Assembly: GCA_947446815.1 (NCBI GenBank)
Contig: CANFGT010000004.1
Span: forward strand, 102,415-166,414
Length of the DNA: 64,000 nucleotides
Direction of reading: 5' to 3'
From: Acidimicrobiaceae bacterium
Lineage (GTDB): Bacteria > Actinomycetota > Acidimicrobiia > Acidimicrobiales > Ilumatobacteraceae
The translations under genes and the position numbers were made by a program. Shown here piece after piece: positions 61,870 to 64,000 of the stretch (positions are counted from its first letter, which is position 1; the number at the start of each line of letters is the position of its first letter). Below the pieces are notes generated by a model. The model was not told the origin of the DNA, did no database searches, and saw nothing but the letters and a program-made list of their open reading frames with translations.

Positions 61870-62874
61870 ATGACTAACCACGAGGCGCTCATGCGCCGTG
61901 CCATGCATATGGCTGAGACAGCGCGTCTGCACGCGCGTCCCAATCCGTGGGTGGGTGCTGTCCTTGTATGTACAAATGGCGCAGTGCACGAAGGTGCCAC
62001 GCAGTCCCCCGGCAGTGCACATGCAGAAATTGTTGCGTTGCGATCCGCGGCTACAGCTGGTGATTCCACTGTTGGTGCGACTCTCTACACGACGCTCGAA
62101 CCGTGTTCACACACCGGCCGTACCGGTCCGTGTACTGAAGCGATCATTGCCGCCGGCATCACTCATGTTGTTTCCGCAATCGCAGACCCAGATATCAAAG
62201 TTGCCGGCACGGGCTTCGCTTCTTTGCGCGCCGCAGGCATTGAAGTAACAGAAGGTGTGCTCGCTGACGAAGTGTCGCAGCAACTTGCGCCCTACTTACA
62301 TCACCGCCGCACTGGTCGCCCGTTCGTGATGTTGAAGATGGCAACCACACTTGATGCACGCACCTCTATACCGAATGGTCCGCGTTGGTTGACAGGCGAT
62401 GCCGCACGCACACGTGTTCATCAATTGCGCGCCGAGAGTGATGCGATTCTTGTAGGCGCTGGAACAGTTCGTGCTGACGACCCAGAACTAACAGTGCGTC
62501 ACGTTGAAGGTCCATCGCCACGACGCATCGTGTTGTCACATGGCCCAGTCTCCGATCAAGCAAAAGTGCACCCTTGCACCGTGTGGTCAGAAAGCCTCGA
62601 TTCATTGCTCGACACACTCGGCGACGAAGGTGTCCTGCAATTAATGGTGGAAGGCGGCCGCACAGTTGCATCTGCGTTCCACGACCAAGGCCTCATCAAT
62701 CAGTACGTCTTTCATGTTGCGCCCATTGTTTCGGGCAACACTGACGCACCTGGCGTCTTCATTGGAGACACCCCACAAGAACTCTCGCACTGTGCAGTTG
62801 TTTCCACGACTGCCCTTGGTGATGACGTTGAAATCGTTTTACAACCCCTTACAGAGAAAGTTGGAGCATCATGA
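61870..62874 (+). CDS. ribD: Bifunctional diaminohydroxyphosphoribosylaminopyrimidine deaminase / reductase
   Basis: 334 residues. The N-terminal deaminase has zinc ligands HAE (SAHAEIVAL) and PCxxxGRTGPC ([15 protein letters not shown]). The C-terminal reductase starts near [15 protein letters not shown] and has the NADPH loop [20 protein letters not shown] and [13 protein letters not shown]. It carries out the second and third steps of riboflavin synthesis from GTP. Expression is under the FMN riboswitch directly upstream. The stop overlaps the ribBA start (ATGA). Confidence 0.95.
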   Translation: MTNHEALMRRAMHMAETARLHARPNPWVGAVLVCTNGAVHEGATQSPGSAHAEIVALRSAATAGDSTVGATLYTTLEPCSHTGRTGPCTEAIIAAGITHVVSAIADPDIKVAGTGFASLRAAGIEVTEGVLADEVSQQLAPYLHHRRTGRPFVMLKMATTLDARTSIPNGPRWLTGDAARTRVHQLRAESDAILVGAGTVRADDPELTVRHVEGPSPRRIVLSHGPVSDQAKVHPCTVWSESLDSLLDTLGDEGVLQLMVEGGRTVASAFHDQGLINQYVFHVAPIVSGNTDAPGVFIGDTPQELSHCAVVSTTALGDDVEIVLQPLTEKVGAS

Positions 62875-64000
62875 GCGAATCAGGTCTTGATCCCATTGAA
62901 GACGTCATTGCTGCAATGGCACGCGGAGAAATCGTTGTCATGGTTGACGACGAAGACCGTGAGAATGAAGGCGACTTCATCATGGCCGCAGAACATGCAA
63001 CGGCAGAGAAGCTTGCGTTCATCGTGCGCTACTCCACTGGCGTGATTTGTGTTCCTCTCACTGGCGAGCGTTGTGAAGAACTCCGCCTGCCACTCATGGT
63101 GGAACAAAACACTGAGAGCCAGCGCACCGCTTACACCGTCACCGTTGACCTCATTGAGGGAACAACAACAGGTATCAGCGCTGCTGATCGTGCAGCAACG
63201 TCTCGCGCTATTGCAAACCGTGATGTTGATTTCAAAGCATTCGCTCGTCCCGGACACATCTTCCCGTTACGCGCACGCACCGGCGGAGTGTTGAAGCGCG
63301 CAGGCCACACAGAGGCAGCTGTTGACCTGGCACGTCTTGCCGGTTGTGAGCCAGTGGGCGTTATCTGCGAAATTCAGAATGACGACGGCACCATGATGCG
63401 CCTTCCCGACCTTCGTAAGTTCTGCAAGGAACATGGTCTGTTGTTGTCATCGATTGAGCAACTCATTGAGTATCGCCGTCACAACGAACGTCTCGTGGAG
63501 CGCATGGGCGAAGCAATTGTTCCGACCGAATACGGCACTTTTAATTGCGTCGCATACCGCAGCACTATTGACGGCATCGAACACCTCGCGTTTGTGAAGG
63601 GCGATGTCACCGGAACCGAACCAGTCCTTGTTCGCGTGCACAGCGAATGCCTCACGGGCGATGTCTTCAGTTCGCGTCGCTGTGATTGCGGACCACAGTT
63701 GGCAGCAGCCATGAGCATCGTGGACAACGCAGGCGCAGGCGTGATTGTGTACTTACGCGGTCATGAAGGTCGTGGCATTGGTATCGGACACAAGATCCGT
63801 GCGTACTCATTGCAAGATCAAGGCCGTGACACGGTCGATGCAAATACAGAACTCGGATTGCCTGTCGACAGTCGCGAATACGGCATTGGCGCACAGATTC
63901 TTGCCGACCTCGGTGTGCACGACATCCGCCTCATGACCAACAACCCCGCTAAGTACGGCGGCCTCGGTGGTTATGGTCTCAGCGTTGTCGAACGTGTTCC
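62871..64000 (+). CDS. ribBA: DHBP synthase / GTP cyclohydrolase II fusion, 3'-truncated
   Basis: 376 codons lie in the window and the frame is open at its end. The RibB part has [17 protein letters not shown] near residue 25 and [35 protein letters not shown]. The RibA part begins near residue 210 with [24 protein letters not shown] (zinc Cys residues) and [16 protein letters not shown]. It supplies both riboflavin precursors. It overlaps ribD by ATGA; in many actinobacteria ribE stands between these two genes, but not here. Confidence 0.95.
   Translation, partial: MSESGLDPIEDVIAAMARGEIVVMVDDEDRENEGDFIMAAEHATAEKLAFIVRYSTGVICVPLTGERCEELRLPLMVEQNTESQRTAYTVTVDLIEGTTTGISAADRAATSRAIANRDVDFKAFARPGHIFPLRARTGGVLKRAGHTEAAVDLARLAGCEPVGVICEIQNDDGTMMRLPDLRKFCKEHGLLLSSIEQLIEYRRHNERLVERMGEAIVPTEYGTFNCVAYRSTIDGIEHLAFVKGDVTGTEPVLVRVHSECLTGDVFSSRRCDCGPQLAAAMSIVDNAGAGVIVYLRGHEGRGIGIGHKIRAYSLQDQGRDTVDANTELGLPVDSREYGIGAQILADLGVHDIRLMTNNPAKYGGLGGYGLSVVERV

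Overview
The window reads as a chromosomal segment of an uncultured or environmental actinobacterium, most likely of the class Acidimicrobiia (Ilumatobacter-like; inference). The evidence is two WhiB-family iron-sulfur regulators, a SenX3/RegX3-type two-component pair next to phoU, a zincin_2-family protein, an NlpC/P60 RipA-like hydrolase, a type-B succinate dehydrogenase and a K+-independent membrane pyrophosphatase. Base composition is moderate, near 50-55% G+C by eye. Genes are densely packed with many ATGA or TAATG overlaps. No phage, insertion sequence, CRISPR array, tRNA or rRNA was found. Both ends are truncated genes: lnt on the left and ribBA on the right.

Layout. 1-5.1 kb: the lnt 3' part, then a glycosyltransferase, two methyltransferases and an alpha/alpha-toroid protein (envelope glycan or lipid type). 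5.1-9.5 kb: nitroreductase, acyl-CoA thioesterase, a PQQ-type sugar dehydrogenase lipoprotein, and a moaE - small membrane protein - mreB operon. 9.6-11.6 kb: two consecutive protease-family proteins whose catalytic motifs look degenerate. 11.6-19.4 kb: an MFS transporter and the phosphate block (regX3, senX3, phoU, ppx; divergent ppk) ending in a strong terminator. 19.4-21.6 kb: two whiB genes with a tatA and a formiminotransferase between them; perfect DnaA boxes and palindromes lie in the whiB promoter regions. 21.7-25.7 kb: a VWA protein and a MoxR-type ATPase separated by an oppositely oriented class III cyclase. 25.8-32.1 kb: sdhCAB and, divergently, hppA, each with a clear terminator. 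32.1-33.1 kb: DedA and SCP2 proteins.

33.4-42.5 kb holds a tight co-directional run: a B12-binding mutase subunit, sucC, sucD, purH, metF, an OafA-like acyltransferase, mdh, an Fe(II)/2-oxoglutarate oxygenase and a formaldehyde-activating-enzyme (Fae) homologue. It links the TCA cycle, propionate entry and folate one-carbon metabolism, and ends in a translationally coupled oxygenase-Fae pair that could release and trap formaldehyde. 42.5-53.4 kb: flavodoxin, PcrA/UvrD helicase, P450 plus ferredoxin, YaaA, short-chain dehydrogenase, dienelactone hydrolase, an APH-like phosphotransferase, the NlpC/P60 hydrolase and guaA.

53.4-61.6 kb is the most unusual part. Two paralogous surface RCC1 beta-propeller proteins (7 and 14 blades) flank a TetR regulator. 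The smaller one starts an operon with a MotB-like protein that has an intramembrane Asp and a second membrane protein, a possible stator-like complex in a segment without flagellar genes. The right edge is an FMN riboswitch that appears to bury the ribD ribosome-binding site in its P1 stem, followed by ribD and ribBA with no ribE between them.
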